From Candidatus Mediterraneibacter stercoripullorum (GTDB taxonomy: Bacteria > Bacillota > Clostridia > Lachnospirales > Lachnospiraceae), in NCBI GenBank assembly GCA_019115765.1, contig DXCZ01000079.1, forward strand, positions 1-47,480: 47,480 nucleotides of DNA. The letters are read 5' to 3'. Below, one piece after another: positions 9,564 through 17,585 of the stretch; within the stretch, counting starts at the first letter, position 1; every line of letters begins with the position of its first letter. The translations under genes and the position numbers were made by a program. The notes under the pieces are model-generated. The model was not told where the DNA came from. It saw only the letters and a list, made by a program, of their open reading frames with translations, and ran no database searches.

Positions 9564-9659
9564 ACAATCTTTATCTTAACTTCCAGAACTGATCACTGTA
9601 ACCGAAATCCATATTTGTCATACATTGATTATTAGATACCGAAAGACAGGAGCAGACTT

Positions 9660-10427
9660 ATGAAACCGATACTGGAATTAAGAAAAATAAATTTTTCCTA
9701 CCACACTCCTGCCGGGGAAACCAGGGCCCTGTCAGACATCACCCTGGCGCTTGCTCCGGGTGAGTTCGCGTCTGTGGTCGGTCCTTCAGGCTGCGGCAAG
9801 TCCACTCTTCTCTCTCTGATCGCAGGACTGATAAAACCGGAATCGGGCGAAATACTCTTAAACGGAAGTCCTCTTACAGAGAATTCCTCCAACATCGGAT
9901 ACATGCTCCAGCATGATCATCTGTTTGAATGGCGCAGCGTTTACCGCAACGTACTCCTGGGACTGGAGATCCGCGGAAAACTGGACGCCGCATCAAAGAA
10001 GAAAGCCTCTCAGATGCTGGAGCAATACGGTCTGGGTCAGTTTGCCAACGTCAGACCATCTCAGCTCTCCGGAGGGATGCGCCAGCGTGCTGCACTGATC
10101 CGTACTCTGATCCTGGACCCGGAGCTGCTGCTCCTGGATGAACCTTTCTCCGCACTGGACTACCAGACCCGGCTGACAGTCAGCGATGACATCGGTCAGA
10201 TCATACGCCGCTCCGGGAAAACAGCTCTGCTTGTCACGCACGATCTTTCCGAAGCTGTCAGTCTGGCGGATCGGGTGTTCGTACTTTCCAGGCGTCCCGC
10301 CACAGTCTCCCGGATCGTGCAGGTGACATTCCCGCCGAAAAGCAACACTCCTCTACAGCGGAGAAACGCACCGGAATTCAAAAATTATTTCAACGAAATA
10401 TGGAAGGAGCTGAACCGGCATGAATAA
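9660..10427 (+). CDS. NitT/TauT-type ABC transporter ATP-binding protein
   Basis: ATPase of the nitrate/sulfonate/thiamine-precursor (SsuB/TauB-like) importer family, 255 residues. Walker A GPSGCGKST, a Q-loop MLQHDHLFEW, signature LSGGMRQR, Walker B LLLLDEPFSALD and H-loop LVTHDL are all intact, so it should hydrolyse ATP. The ATG follows GACAGGAGCAGACTT. It overlaps the permease gene by 8 bases. The substrate could be a sulfonate, an aromatic compound, or a thiamine precursor; nothing in the sequence decides, because the binding protein is absent. Confidence 0.9.
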   Translation: MKPILELRKINFSYHTPAGETRALSDITLALAPGEFASVVGPSGCGKSTLLSLIAGLIKPESGEILLNGSPLTENSSNIGYMLQHDHLFEWRSVYRNVLLGLEIRGKLDAASKKKASQMLEQYGLGQFANVRPSQLSGGMRQRAALIRTLILDPELLLLDEPFSALDYQTRLTVSDDIGQIIRRSGKTALLVTHDLSEAVSLADRVFVLSRRPATVSRIVQVTFPPKSNTPLQRRNAPEFKNYFNEIWKELNRHE

Positions 10428-11217
10428 AATATCATCAGGACAGGAACAGTATCTGAAAAGAATCCGCATCCGCCGGATCTCCATACTCCTTGCCCGGATC
10501 CTGATCCTGGTCCTTTTCCTGTTTCTCTGGGAATTCTGCGCAGACAGGGAGATCATCGACTCCTTTATCTTCAGCAGTCCTTCCCGGATCACTCTCTGCT
10601 TTCTGGAAATGGTGCAGGACCGGTCCATCTTCCTGCATATCGGCGTCACTCTTTATGAGACCATCGCCAGCTTTCTGCTGGTCACACTGTTCAGCATACT
10701 GGCCGCGGTCCTCCTCTGGTGCAGCCGCCGTCTGTCCGAGATCCTGGAACCCTATCTCGTCGTGCTGAACAGCCTGCCCAAATCCGCCCTTGCCCCGCTC
10801 CTGATCGTCTGGCTGGGAGCCACACCGAAGACGATCATCGTTGCCGGCATGTCAGTGGCCATATTCGGCAGTATCATGAGCCTCTACACCAGCTTTACCA
10901 CTGTGGACAGTGAGAAGATCAAACTGATCTATACCCTCCACGGGAACCGGAGACACGCTCTGACCAAAGTGGTCCTTCCCAGCTCTGTGCCGGCTGTCAT
11001 CAGCAATATGAAGGTCAACATCGGACTGTGTCTGGTAGGCGTTGTGATCGGAGAATTCCTGGCCGCGAGAAACGGACTGGGGTATCTGATCATTTATTCG
11101 AGCCAGGTGTTTAAGATGAACTGGCTGCTCATGTCCATTGTGCTGCTGTGCATTATGGCGATGGGGCTGTATGCAGTGATCGGGGCCATTGAAAAAATCT
11201 GTAAGAAACGGGTGTAA
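10420..11217 (+). CDS. NitT/TauT-type ABC transporter permease
   Basis: 265-residue inner-membrane permease of the SsuC/TauC family. It has about six hydrophobic segments and the EAA-like coupling loop in the middle (TLHGNRRHALTKVVLPSSVPAVISNMK), followed by the typical GVVIGEFLAARNGLGYLI. It works with the ATPase upstream. Downstream there is a strong terminator and no substrate-binding protein gene, which usually completes such operons. The binding protein must be encoded elsewhere, or the system is incomplete. Confidence 0.9.
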   Translation: MNKISSGQEQYLKRIRIRRISILLARILILVLFLFLWEFCADREIIDSFIFSSPSRITLCFLEMVQDRSIFLHIGVTLYETIASFLLVTLFSILAAVLLWCSRRLSEILEPYLVVLNSLPKSALAPLLIVWLGATPKTIIVAGMSVAIFGSIMSLYTSFTTVDSEKIKLIYTLHGNRRHALTKVVLPSSVPAVISNMKVNIGLCLVGVVIGEFLAARNGLGYLIIYSSQVFKMNWLLMSIVLLCIMAMGLYAVIGAIEKICKKRV

Positions 11218-11259
11218 ACGTCTAGAAAGTAACTCTTGCAGCGCTCCCGCATACCAGGA

Positions 11260-11300
11260 AACGGACAGGGGAAATTCCTCCCTGTCCGTTTTCTTTTCCT
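11260..11300 (+). terminator. Terminator of the ABC ATPase-permease operon
   Basis: Perfect 11-bp stem AACGGACAGGG / CCCTGTCCGTT (11260-11270 and 11280-11290) with a 9-base loop, followed by a T-rich run TTCTTTTCCTC. Confidence 0.85.
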
Positions 11301-11338
11301 CAGCTTATCAGTGCCATGCAAAATGTGTACTGTTCTAA

Positions 11339-11605
11339 CTATATATTATAAATTTTTCTCAATTTCTCTGTGCTGTTTTCAAGAGAAGCTTCATGCAGCG
11401 GCGAATATTTTTTATACAAATCTTCCGGTTCGATTTTAGTTACAATGTCTTCAGATTTCAAATTATATTTCCACTGCAGATAAGTGTATATATCAGCCAT
11501 CCACTCCAGAATAAACTCATCATAGTTTTCGCTTATACCGGCATCAGGATTGAGACTGATTCCAAGACTTCCCAGAATCTGCTTTGGCGTCTTATTCTTT
11601 TTCAT
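11339..11605 (-). CDS. Hypothetical protein
   Basis: About 88 residues from MKKNKTPKQ. No family is recognised with confidence. The middle (EFILEWMADIYTYLQWKYNLKSED) looks helical, and the C-terminal part (LYKKYSPLHEASLENSTEKL) looks like a conserved motif rather than random sequence. No good ribosome binding site precedes this ATG, nor the GTG 21 codons upstream (11668), so the start is uncertain and the gene may be 5'-truncated. It is AT-rich compared with its neighbours, which suggests acquisition. It diverges from the AraC gene. Confidence 0.45.
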   Translation of the reverse strand: MKKNKTPKQILGSLGISLNPDAGISENYDEFILEWMADIYTYLQWKYNLKSEDIVTKIEPEDLYKKYSPLHEASLENSTEKLRKIYNI

Positions 11606-11725
11606 TATATCGAATTCACTGAATTTTGTATACCGGATAAGTTTTTTACTTTTTATCGACCTCAGCACAATTAATCAAAATATCTGCTTCATATCCTGCT
11701 ATACTATGTGCAGGAGGTGAGGGAA

Positions 11726-12625
11726 ATGGAATATACCCGGGAAATGAAAGCAGCCCTCGATTACATCGAGCATCACCTGAACGAACATATACAGTCAGCA
11801 GATGCCGCCGATGCAGCAGGATTTTCGAAATATCATTTCCATAGGATCTTTAAGAAAGAGACCGGTCTTGGAATATATGAGTATATCCAGCGGCGGAGGC
11901 TTTCAAAGGCCGCCTCCCTTCTTCTGTACACAGATATGCCTGTTATTGATATTGCTTTATATTTCTGCTTCGACTCGCAGGAAGCATTTACAAGGGCATT
12001 CAAACGAATCTACGGAATGCCGCCCGGGAGGTACCGCAGAGCTCTTTCAAAAGTAATAAACAAAGAAATACTCGGAGGTAACAATATGAATGTGAAAAAC
12101 AATAATCCAGAAATCCCACACTGGTTTGTCACCGGCACAGCACCAGACAAATATCAGGCCGGGATCGATCAGCAGATCTTCCACTCCGGCAGCAGATCCG
12201 CTGTTTTAAGATCCACGTCCGAGGACTATGATACAGGTGAATACGGAACGATCATGCAGCAGTTCAGCGCCAGAGAATATTCAGGAAAACGACTTCGCTT
12301 TTCCGGATTTGTGAAGGCGGAGTCTGTAACCGGATGGGCCGGCCTGTGGATGAGGCTGGACAGCGGACTGGGAGAAACGCTTAAACTCGATAATATGCAG
12401 AACAGACCTATAACAGGGACAGCCGAATGGAATCTGTATTCCTGTGTTCTGGATGTTCCTGCCGAGGCAGCTGTTATAAATTTCGGGATTCTGCTGAGCG
12501 GGAAAGGGACAGTATGGCTGGATAATGTGGCGTTTCAGGAAGTAGATGACAGCGTCCCCACTACGGATTTTGATCCGCGGAATGAATATCCGGATCAGCC
12601 GATGAATCTTTCGTTTGAAGAATAA
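11726..12625 (+). CDS. AraC-family regulator with C-terminal ligand-binding-like domain
   Basis: 299 residues. Residues 1-110 form a complete AraC/XylS double helix-turn-helix (YHFHRIFKKETG... and FDSQEAFTRAFKRIYGMPPGRYR). After a low-complexity linker (GGNNMNVKNNNPEIP) comes a 150-residue part rich in beta strands, including GKRLRFSGFVKAE...GWAGLWMRLD and TVWLDNVAFQEV. This resembles galactose-binding-type or CBM-like beta sandwiches and could sense a ligand; that is inference. The ATG 11726 was chosen because AGGAGGTGAGGGAA precedes it. Its target is unknown; the neighbouring ABC importer is one candidate. Confidence 0.82.
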   Translation: MEYTREMKAALDYIEHHLNEHIQSADAADAAGFSKYHFHRIFKKETGLGIYEYIQRRRLSKAASLLLYTDMPVIDIALYFCFDSQEAFTRAFKRIYGMPPGRYRRALSKVINKEILGGNNMNVKNNNPEIPHWFVTGTAPDKYQAGIDQQIFHSGSRSAVLRSTSEDYDTGEYGTIMQQFSAREYSGKRLRFSGFVKAESVTGWAGLWMRLDSGLGETLKLDNMQNRPITGTAEWNLYSCVLDVPAEAAVINFGILLSGKGTVWLDNVAFQEVDDSVPTTDFDPRNEYPDQPMNLSFEE

Positions 12626-12665
12626 AAATGTAAAACCTTCTTGATTCGATAAGAGCGTAAATACT

Positions 12666-12867
12666 ACGAAAAACAGAGTAAAAGAATTAAGAAAACAGGC
12701 CGGACTCCGCCAGGAAGATCTTGCCAGGGAGTTGGGAGTGACCCGACAGACGATCATAGCCATCGAGAATGACAATTCAAGACTCGCTTGCGACTCTTGA
12801 ACTGGCAATGAAAATATCCCGGTTTCTCGGACTGCATGTAGATGAGATTTTCTTTTTGGAGGAATGA
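12666..12867 (+). pseudogene. Broken small HTH (XRE/Cro) regulator
   Basis: The reading frame KNRVKELRKQAGLRQEDLA continuing through ELGVTRQTIIAIEND matches the common 65-70-residue HTH_3 regulators of Firmicutes. Two defects are visible. The expected ATG is ACG (12666-12668). After IEND the usual KYNP-like codons are replaced by a 26-bp quasi-palindrome (12776-12801), which shifts the frame and gives a TGA at 12798. The remainder (TLELAMKISRF.GLHVDEIFFLEE, stop 12865-12867) continues in the +1 frame. No ribosome binding site is seen. The membrane-protein partner usual for this family is absent. Confidence 0.8.
12776..12801. repeat. 26-bp quasi-palindrome inside the dead HTH gene
   Basis: TTCAAGACTCGC, TT, GCGACTCTTGAA: 12-base arms with one C-C mismatch. 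Its core CAAGACTCGC-NN-GCG(A)xTCTTG is the same as the perfect palindrome at 17342-17363. Confidence 0.75.
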
Positions 12868-12926
12868 TGGACCGGAGGAAGGGATGAATGTGGGGATTGG
12901 CTTTGGACGTGTGGCTCGATTTTGCT

Positions 12927-13203
12927 TCGCTCACGGGCTGCGCCTCGATTACGTCCGGCTCCAGCCATGCAGCTCGATTCCGCTCCGCTCCATCCCCTCT
13001 GTGTACTTTCGCACTAGGCTCGATAATACCTCGCCAAGTGCTCAATGCATCGCTCACGGGCTGCGCCTCGATTACGTCCGGCTCCAGCCATGCAGCTCGA
13101 TTCCGCTCCGCTCCATCTCGCTCACGGGCTGCGCCTCGATTACGTCCGGCTCCAGCCATGCAGCTCGATTCCGCTCCGCTCCATCTCGCTCACGGGCTGC
13201 GCC
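12927..13203. repeat. 68-bp tandem repeats
   Basis: Copies of a 68-bp unit beginning TCGCTCACGGGCTGCGCC and ending CGCTCCGCTCCATC lie at 12927-12994, 13050-13117, 13118-13185, with a partial copy from 13186 to about 13203. The spacing of the last three is exactly 68 bp. Between copies 1 and 2 is a 55-bp insert containing an imperfect palindrome (GCACTTGGC/GCCTAGTGC). Open frames crossing the array are repetitive and without ribosome binding sites, so I regard it as noncoding. Units show little divergence, so amplification was recent. Confidence 0.85.
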
Positions 13204-13207
13204 CTAT

Positions 13208-13272
13208 GCAAGAAGAAAGAGGAGGCATCACATTCGTGCGAGCACGATGTGATGCCTCCTCTTTCTTCTTGC
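13208..13272 (-). terminator. Long hairpin at the end of the NSS symporter gene
   Basis: Arms of 31-32 bases (13208-13239 and 13242-13272) pair with a single bulged T. The outer part of the stem is AAGAAGAAAGAGGAGG on one side and the T-rich complement on the other, so it resembles an A/T-flanked bidirectional terminator. It sits 14 bp beyond the symporter stop and directly next to the 68-bp repeats. Confidence 0.7.
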
Positions 13273-13285
13273 GCATGGCTTGAGC

Positions 13286-14656
13286 CTAGCCTGCAAATTT
13301 GCTCCAATACCCTTGTACGAAAAGGAATATTACGATCAGGGGTACGATGAAGGTTACGTAGAGTCTTACCCATTTGGGGAACTTGGGTCCTTCGCCGGCG
13401 TTGGCTTCAGCGAGGAAATTTTTCCAGCCCCATCCGTAGCGGGTGGTGCAGAAGAGGACGTATACCAGGCTGCCCAGCGGCAGGAGGTTATTGCTTACGA
13501 TGAAGTCCTCAAGATCGAGGATTGCTGTTCCTTCTCCGAAGGGTGCAAATCCGCTCAGTACGTTGTAGCCCAGTACGCATGGCATGGACAGCAACAGGAT
13601 TGCCACGAGATTGATAGCTACTGCTTTTCCTCGGGAGCATCCGGTCAGATCCATTGCGAAAGCGATGATGTTTTCAAATACTGCAATGATCGTGGATGCT
13701 GATGCGAAGAACATACACAGGAAAAAGATAGCTCCCCAAAGCCTTCCTCCTGCCATGGAGTTAAATATATTCGGCAGGGTGATAAAGATCAGGTTCGGTC
13801 CGCTGTCCGGATTCACGCCGAATGCAAAGCATGCCGGGAAGATGATCAGTCCTGAGATCAGCGCAACGCTTGTGTCAAGGATAGTGATCGCGACTGCCTC
13901 TCCCGCGAGTCTTCTCTTTTTGTCAATATAACTTCCGAAGATCGCCATAGCTCCGATTCCAAGGCTCAGTGTGAAGAACGACTGATTCATGGCGGCGGAT
14001 ACTACTTCCATTATTCCAGCGTCTTTCATCTTGCCGAAATCAGGCAGGAGGTAGAACTCCAGTCCTGCGCCTGCCCCCGGCAGCAGGATAGAACGGATTG
14101 CCAGTACGATCAGAAGCAGAAGCAGGAGTACCATCATGATCTTGGTAATTCCTTCTACTCCTTTCTGAAGCCCCAGATTCACGATACCGAAACACAAGAT
14201 CACGACAACAGCCATGAACACTGTCATGAGAACTGGCTGCCCCATCAGCTTGCCGAACTCTCCTTCGATCTGTGACGCGTCCATGCCCTCAAAGCTGCCT
14301 GCTGCCATCTTATACAGATAGATGAGCAGCCAGCCTCCGATGGTCGTATAAAACATCATCAGCAGATAGTTGCCTGCCATTCCAAACCATTTGTACCAGT
14401 GCCATTTTGTCCCCAGTGGTTCCAGCTTGTCGAAAGCCTTTGCAATACTGCATCCTGCTGCCCTTCCGACAGAAAACTCCATCACCATGATCGGAAGTCC
14501 CAGAAGCACCAGGCATACCAGATAGATCAGCACAAATGCCGCTCCGCCATACTGTCCGGTTATGTATGGGAAACGCCACACGTTGCCGAGGCCGATGGCA
14601 CAGCCTGCAGAGATCAGGATAAATCCGATCCTGGAACCGAATTTTTCTCTTTTCAT
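13286..14656 (-). CDS. Neurotransmitter:sodium symporter (NSS) family transporter
   Basis: Na+-coupled amino-acid-type symporter of the LeuT/SNF family, 456 residues with about 11-12 membrane segments. TM1 carries the diagnostic SAGCAIGLGNVWRFPY, whose unwound GLGNVWRFPY part binds substrate and sodium. The downstream ASASTIIAVFENIIA (TM8) also fits. Substrate is likely an amino acid (tryptophan/tyrosine/leucine types exist) but is not decidable. The ATG at 14656 has GAGAGG at 8 bp; a TTG two codons upstream is too close to the site. It has its own promoter at 14722-14750. Confidence 0.93.
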   Translation of the reverse strand: MKREKFGSRIGFILISAGCAIGLGNVWRFPYITGQYGGAAFVLIYLVCLVLLGLPIMVMEFSVGRAAGCSIAKAFDKLEPLGTKWHWYKWFGMAGNYLLMMFYTTIGGWLLIYLYKMAAGSFEGMDASQIEGEFGKLMGQPVLMTVFMAVVVILCFGIVNLGLQKGVEGITKIMMVLLLLLLIVLAIRSILLPGAGAGLEFYLLPDFGKMKDAGIMEVVSAAMNQSFFTLSLGIGAMAIFGSYIDKKRRLAGEAVAITILDTSVALISGLIIFPACFAFGVNPDSGPNLIFITLPNIFNSMAGGRLWGAIFFLCMFFASASTIIAVFENIIAFAMDLTGCSRGKAVAINLVAILLLSMPCVLGYNVLSGFAPFGEGTAILDLEDFIVSNNLLPLGSLVYVLFCTTRYGWGWKNFLAEANAGEGPKFPKWVRLYVTFIVPLIVIFLFVQGYWSKFAG

Positions 14657-14721
14657 TTTCAATTCCTCTCTTCCTTATTGGTCAGGTTCTGCCCGGATGC
14701 CGGGAAAACCTCAGCCAGAAT

Positions 14722-14750
14722 ACTATAATACATTTCACATAATAAATCAA
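14722..14750 (-). promoter_or_regulatory. Promoter of the NSS symporter gene
   Basis: Minus strand: -35 TTGATT (14745-14750), 17-bp spacer, -10 TATAGT (14722-14727). The transcript leader would contain a small hairpin AGGTT..CCCGG-ATG-CCGGG..ACCT (about 14683-14710). Confidence 0.65.
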
Positions 14751-14779
14751 CGCCGCCTTTTCCATCGATGCCCCGATGA

Positions 14780-15340
14780 CTACAGAATCCCCAGATGTTC
14801 CAGCAGAATCTTGCATCCCAGCACAATAAGGATGATACCTCCGGCCAGTTCGGCCTTCGATTTATAGCGGGTGCCGAAAATATTGCCGATCTTCACTCCA
14901 ATAGCGGAGAGGGTGAAAGTTGTGACTCCAATAAATGATACAGCCCACAACAGATGTACGTTCAGAAAAGCAAATGTAATGCCAACGGCAAGGGCATCAA
15001 TGCTGGTTGCTACTGCAAGCAGGAGCATTGTCCTGAAGTCAAGAGAGTCATTTTCCTGTTCGCATTCCCCGGAACAGGCCTCCTTGATCATATTGGCGCC
15101 GATAAGGCCAAGCAGGATGAATGCGATCCAGTGATCAATGGCGGTAATCTTGTCACGGAACTGTACACCGAGCAGATAACCCAGAGCAGGCATCAGAGCC
15201 TGAAATCCGCCAAACCATATGCCTACGATCAGTGTCTTCTTCAAAGTGATCTTCGGCATGGCAAGTCCCTTACAGACAGATACTGCAAATGCATCCATGG
15301 AAAGGCCTACGGCCAGAATAAAAAGTTCAAGTAATCCCAT
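14780..15340 (-). CDS. mntP: Manganese exporter MntP
   Basis: 186-residue Mn2+ efflux pump of the MntP (YebN) family. Six membrane segments are visible, and the two internally repeated acidic motifs are present: [15 protein letters not shown] near the N-terminus and [15 protein letters not shown] in the middle. A short cytoplasmic linker [12 protein letters not shown] contains two cysteines and acidic residues. The assignment is supported by the manganese riboswitch directly upstream. ATG 15340 has AAAGGAGAAATACT in front. It exports excess manganese from the cytoplasm. Confidence 0.95.
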   Translation of the reverse strand: MGLLELFILAVGLSMDAFAVSVCKGLAMPKITLKKTLIVGIWFGGFQALMPALGYLLGVQFRDKITAIDHWIAFILLGLIGANMIKEACSGECEQENDSLDFRTMLLLAVATSIDALAVGITFAFLNVHLLWAVSFIGVTTFTLSAIGVKIGNIFGTRYKSKAELAGGIILIVLGCKILLEHLGIL

Positions 15341-15407
15341 AGTATTTCTCCTTTGTTAAGATATATCGAAAATCCTGCCGGAAAAGTCGTTTCCGGGCAC
15401 ACCGCAC

Positions 15408-15438
15408 AAAAAAAGGCGGGTGTTATGCTGCACCCGCC
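15408..15438 (-). terminator. Riboswitch-controlled terminator before mntP
   Basis: Minus strand: GGCGGGTG-CAGCATAA-CACCCGCC (15415-15438) followed by seven T (15408-15414). A second hairpin, CATGTACAG...CTGTACATG, lies just before it at about 15449-15474. They form the expression platform between the aptamer and mntP. Confidence 0.9.
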
Positions 15439-15539
15439 AGATTATAGACATGTACAGCAATAACACTGTACATGAGTCTCATTATTTACACGCATGTCAA
15501 AAAACTGCATGTGTGGGACAGAATATCTGAAAGCAGATC

Positions 15540-15622
15540 AGACACTGTCCAGGTAAGCCAGGCCCCAAAGAGCCAGTATGTTGACTTACCACGTAGGAAT
15601 ACGCCAACTACTCCCTCATGAA
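15540..15622 (-). ncRNA. yybP-ykoY manganese riboswitch aptamer
   Basis: On the minus strand the two conserved parts of the yybP-ykoY aptamer are present. The 5' side is GGGAGTAG (complement of 15608-15615), and the 3' side is CTTTGGGGCCTGGCT followed by TACCTGGAC (complement of about 15547-15570). They are joined by hairpins containing GTATTCCTACG and GTCAACATACTGGC. This RNA binds Mn2+, and in known members binding favours expression of the exporter gene downstream. Here the gene is mntP and the platform ends in an intrinsic terminator, which fits an ON switch acting on transcription. Confidence 0.92.
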
Positions 15623-15630
15623 CTGATAAC

Positions 15631-15659
15631 ATATTATCATTAACATCAGCCTTTTGCAA
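15631..15659 (-). promoter_or_regulatory. Promoter of the riboswitch-mntP transcript
   Basis: Minus strand: -35 TTGCAA (15654-15659), 17-bp spacer, -10 TAATAT (15631-15636). Transcription would start just before the aptamer. Confidence 0.7.
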
Positions 15660-15707
15660 GAAAATGTTGAAAAACTTTCTTACGGGCAAAGCATCACAGA
15701 TTTGCTG

Positions 15708-17063
15708 TTATTTGTGCTTTTTTGCGATGCTGACTACAATCCCGCTGAGCGCCCACAGCGCCAGTGCATTGGGGATTACCATCAGGCCGTTGAAGAAGTC
15801 TGACAATGACCAGACGAAATCAACCTTCTGGACAGAGCCGATGATAACAAACACAATGACCAGCAGTGAATAGATCTTCCCGGCTTTTGTGCCGAAAAGG
15901 TACTCTACATTTACCTGCCCGAAGAAATGCCATCCCAGGATTGTGGAGAAGGCGAAGAAGAACAGGCAAACTGCTACAAAGATGTCTCCGAATCCGCCGA
16001 AACTGGAAGTAAATGCAGCCTGTGTGAGAGCAGTTCCTTCTTTTCCACTGTCCAGTACCCCAGTAGTCAAAATGGAAAAAACGGTCAGATTCAGGATAAT
16101 AAATGTATCGATAAAAACACTGATCATAGCCGCAAGTCCCTGCTGATGCGGATTTTCCACATTTGCTCTTGCATGTGCATGAGGCGTGGATCCCATTCCG
16201 GCTTCGTTAGAGAAAAGTCCCCTTGCTACACCGTAACGAATCGCTTCTCTGACAGCGATTCCGGCTCCGGCACCAAGGACGGCTTCCGGATTAAACGCAC
16301 CTACAATGATCATCCGGAAAGCATTGGGCAGAGCATCAATATGAAGGATGATCAGGGCAAGGCCGCCTACAATATAGATACCAGCCATAAGCGGTACCAG
16401 CTTTTCAACAACAGATGCCAGACGCTTTACACCACCGAGAAAGATAAACGCGGTGATCGCGGCAAGTATCAGACCGAATACAATCTGCGGTACCTGGATT
16501 CCTCTTGCCTGGAACACCTCATAAAATGCACTTCCGATAGAATTGGACTGCACCATATTTCCGGTAAAACCAAGAGCAATGATGATAAGTACAGCAAATA
16601 TTCCGGCAAGGATCTTGCCGAAGCGTCCCTGGAATGCGGCGCGGATATAGTATACCGGTCCCCCGGTAACTTCTCCGTCCTTTGTTGTTTTATATTTCTG
16701 AGCAAGTGTTGCCTCGGCGTAGATAGTGGACATTCCGAAAAATGCGCTGAGCCACATCCAGAATATAGCCCCCGGTCCGCCCCCTACCAGAGCAGTGGCA
16801 GCACCGGCAAGATTTCCTGTGCCGACCTGTGCAGCGATCGCGGTAGCTACTGACTGGAAAGAAGTCATTCCCCCGTTGGCTTCTTTCTTTCCCTTCAGGG
16901 AGAAATTGCCGAACACCTGATGCCAGCCTTCCCTGAACTTGCGGACCTGGATGAATTTCAGGCGGATCGTGTAATAGATCCCTGTTCCGCACAGAATGAT
17001 GATCAGGATGACATTCCACAGGAAGTCACTTGCCTGAGAAACAATGTTTGTTAAAGTATCCAT
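15708..17063 (-). CDS. Alanine/glycine:cation symporter (AGCS family)
   Basis: Na+- or H+-coupled uptake carrier for alanine or glycine, 451 residues with about 10-11 membrane segments. Family motifs are clear: QSVATAIAAQVGTGNLAGAATAL, GGPGAIFWMW, TGGPVYYI and GLFSNEAGMGSTPHAHA. The ATG follows GAGGAGGATTAATTTTT. It is a single gene; repeat A lies about 120 bp upstream, and the leader between contains an imperfect inverted repeat GAACAAAAG/CTTTGTTC. No glycine riboswitch signature was found there. Confidence 0.95.
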   Translation of the reverse strand: MDTLTNIVSQASDFLWNVILIIILCGTGIYYTIRLKFIQVRKFREGWHQVFGNFSLKGKKEANGGMTSFQSVATAIAAQVGTGNLAGAATALVGGGPGAIFWMWLSAFFGMSTIYAEATLAQKYKTTKDGEVTGGPVYYIRAAFQGRFGKILAGIFAVLIIIALGFTGNMVQSNSIGSAFYEVFQARGIQVPQIVFGLILAAITAFIFLGGVKRLASVVEKLVPLMAGIYIVGGLALIILHIDALPNAFRMIIVGAFNPEAVLGAGAGIAVREAIRYGVARGLFSNEAGMGSTPHAHARANVENPHQQGLAAMISVFIDTFIILNLTVFSILTTGVLDSGKEGTALTQAAFTSSFGGFGDIFVAVCLFFFAFSTILGWHFFGQVNVEYLFGTKAGKIYSLLVIVFVIIGSVQKVDFVWSLSDFFNGLMVIPNALALWALSGIVVSIAKKHK

Positions 17064-17185
17064 AAAAATTAATCCTCCTCAATTTTCCTTTTATTTCTGA
17101 TACTTTTTATCTATAGAACAAAGTCGTGAGAGGCTTTTGTTCACATAACTGCACAGGTGAAAATGGAGAGGATCCTGCTGCGGGA

Positions 17186-17314
17186 TATATCAGATGTGGG
17201 ATGACTCCCGCCTCTATAGGCGGTGAGTGACAAATCAGTATCAGTGGCGGGTGTCAATCCCCCATCTGATATACGCTCCGCGAGGCTGCGCAGGGATTCG
17301 GAGATGTATTATGT
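17186..17314 (+). repeat. Repeat family A, internal copy
   Basis: Identical by eye to the window-end copies. The main imperfect stem pairs 17186-17212 with 17246-17273, and inside it CCGCC-TCTATA-GGCGG forms a hairpin. A second palindrome (17276-17303) follows, with CTCCG/CGGAG ends around CTGCGCAG. This copy lies in an intergenic stretch. Confidence 0.9.
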
Positions 17315-17341
17315 CAGCTAAAGCTGACCCGAATCCCGCGC

Positions 17342-17363
17342 CAAGACTCGCAAGCGAGTCTTG
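17342..17363. repeat. 22-bp perfect palindrome
   Basis: CAAGACTCGC-AA-GCGAGTCTTG. The same core occurs as an imperfect version inside the HTH pseudogene at 12776-12801. It lies 27 bp after repeat A. Confidence 0.7.
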
Positions 17364-17456
17364 AACCTGCCGTCGATCAGTTCTGCGCGTTCTCCTTCCG
17401 GGAGAGAATAGATGTCATCTGTTGTATATGAAGTTTTTTGAGGCAGCGGCATCATG

Positions 17457-17478
17457 GTTGGGGGCTTTTGCCCCCAAC
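17457..17478. repeat. Perfect GC-rich hairpin
   Basis: GTTGGGGGC-TTTT-GCCCCCAAC, a 9-bp stem with a T4 loop. No gene end is near and no T tail follows; the role is unknown. Confidence 0.6.
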
Positions 17479-17585
17479 ATCATACTATAGTGACTATAAA
17501 TAGAAAAACTGTTTAGCGCAATAGCGTTTTCTCACTGAACACATCCGGAAAGGCTTATCCAGCCGTCCGCTCCGCTTCCTGTGCT

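Noticed and set aside
12281-13159. Minus-strand open frame across the AraC tail and the 68-bp repeats
   Set aside because: Its sequence is repetitive (AAWLEPDVIEAQP units), it overlaps the AraC gene and it has no ribosome binding site.
12927-13203. 68-bp repeats as a CRISPR array
   Set aside because: The units are contiguous, without unique spacers, and no cas genes are near.
17064-17184. Glycine riboswitch upstream of the alanine/glycine symporter
   Set aside because: The conserved glycine aptamer motifs are absent; only a short imperfect inverted repeat is seen.
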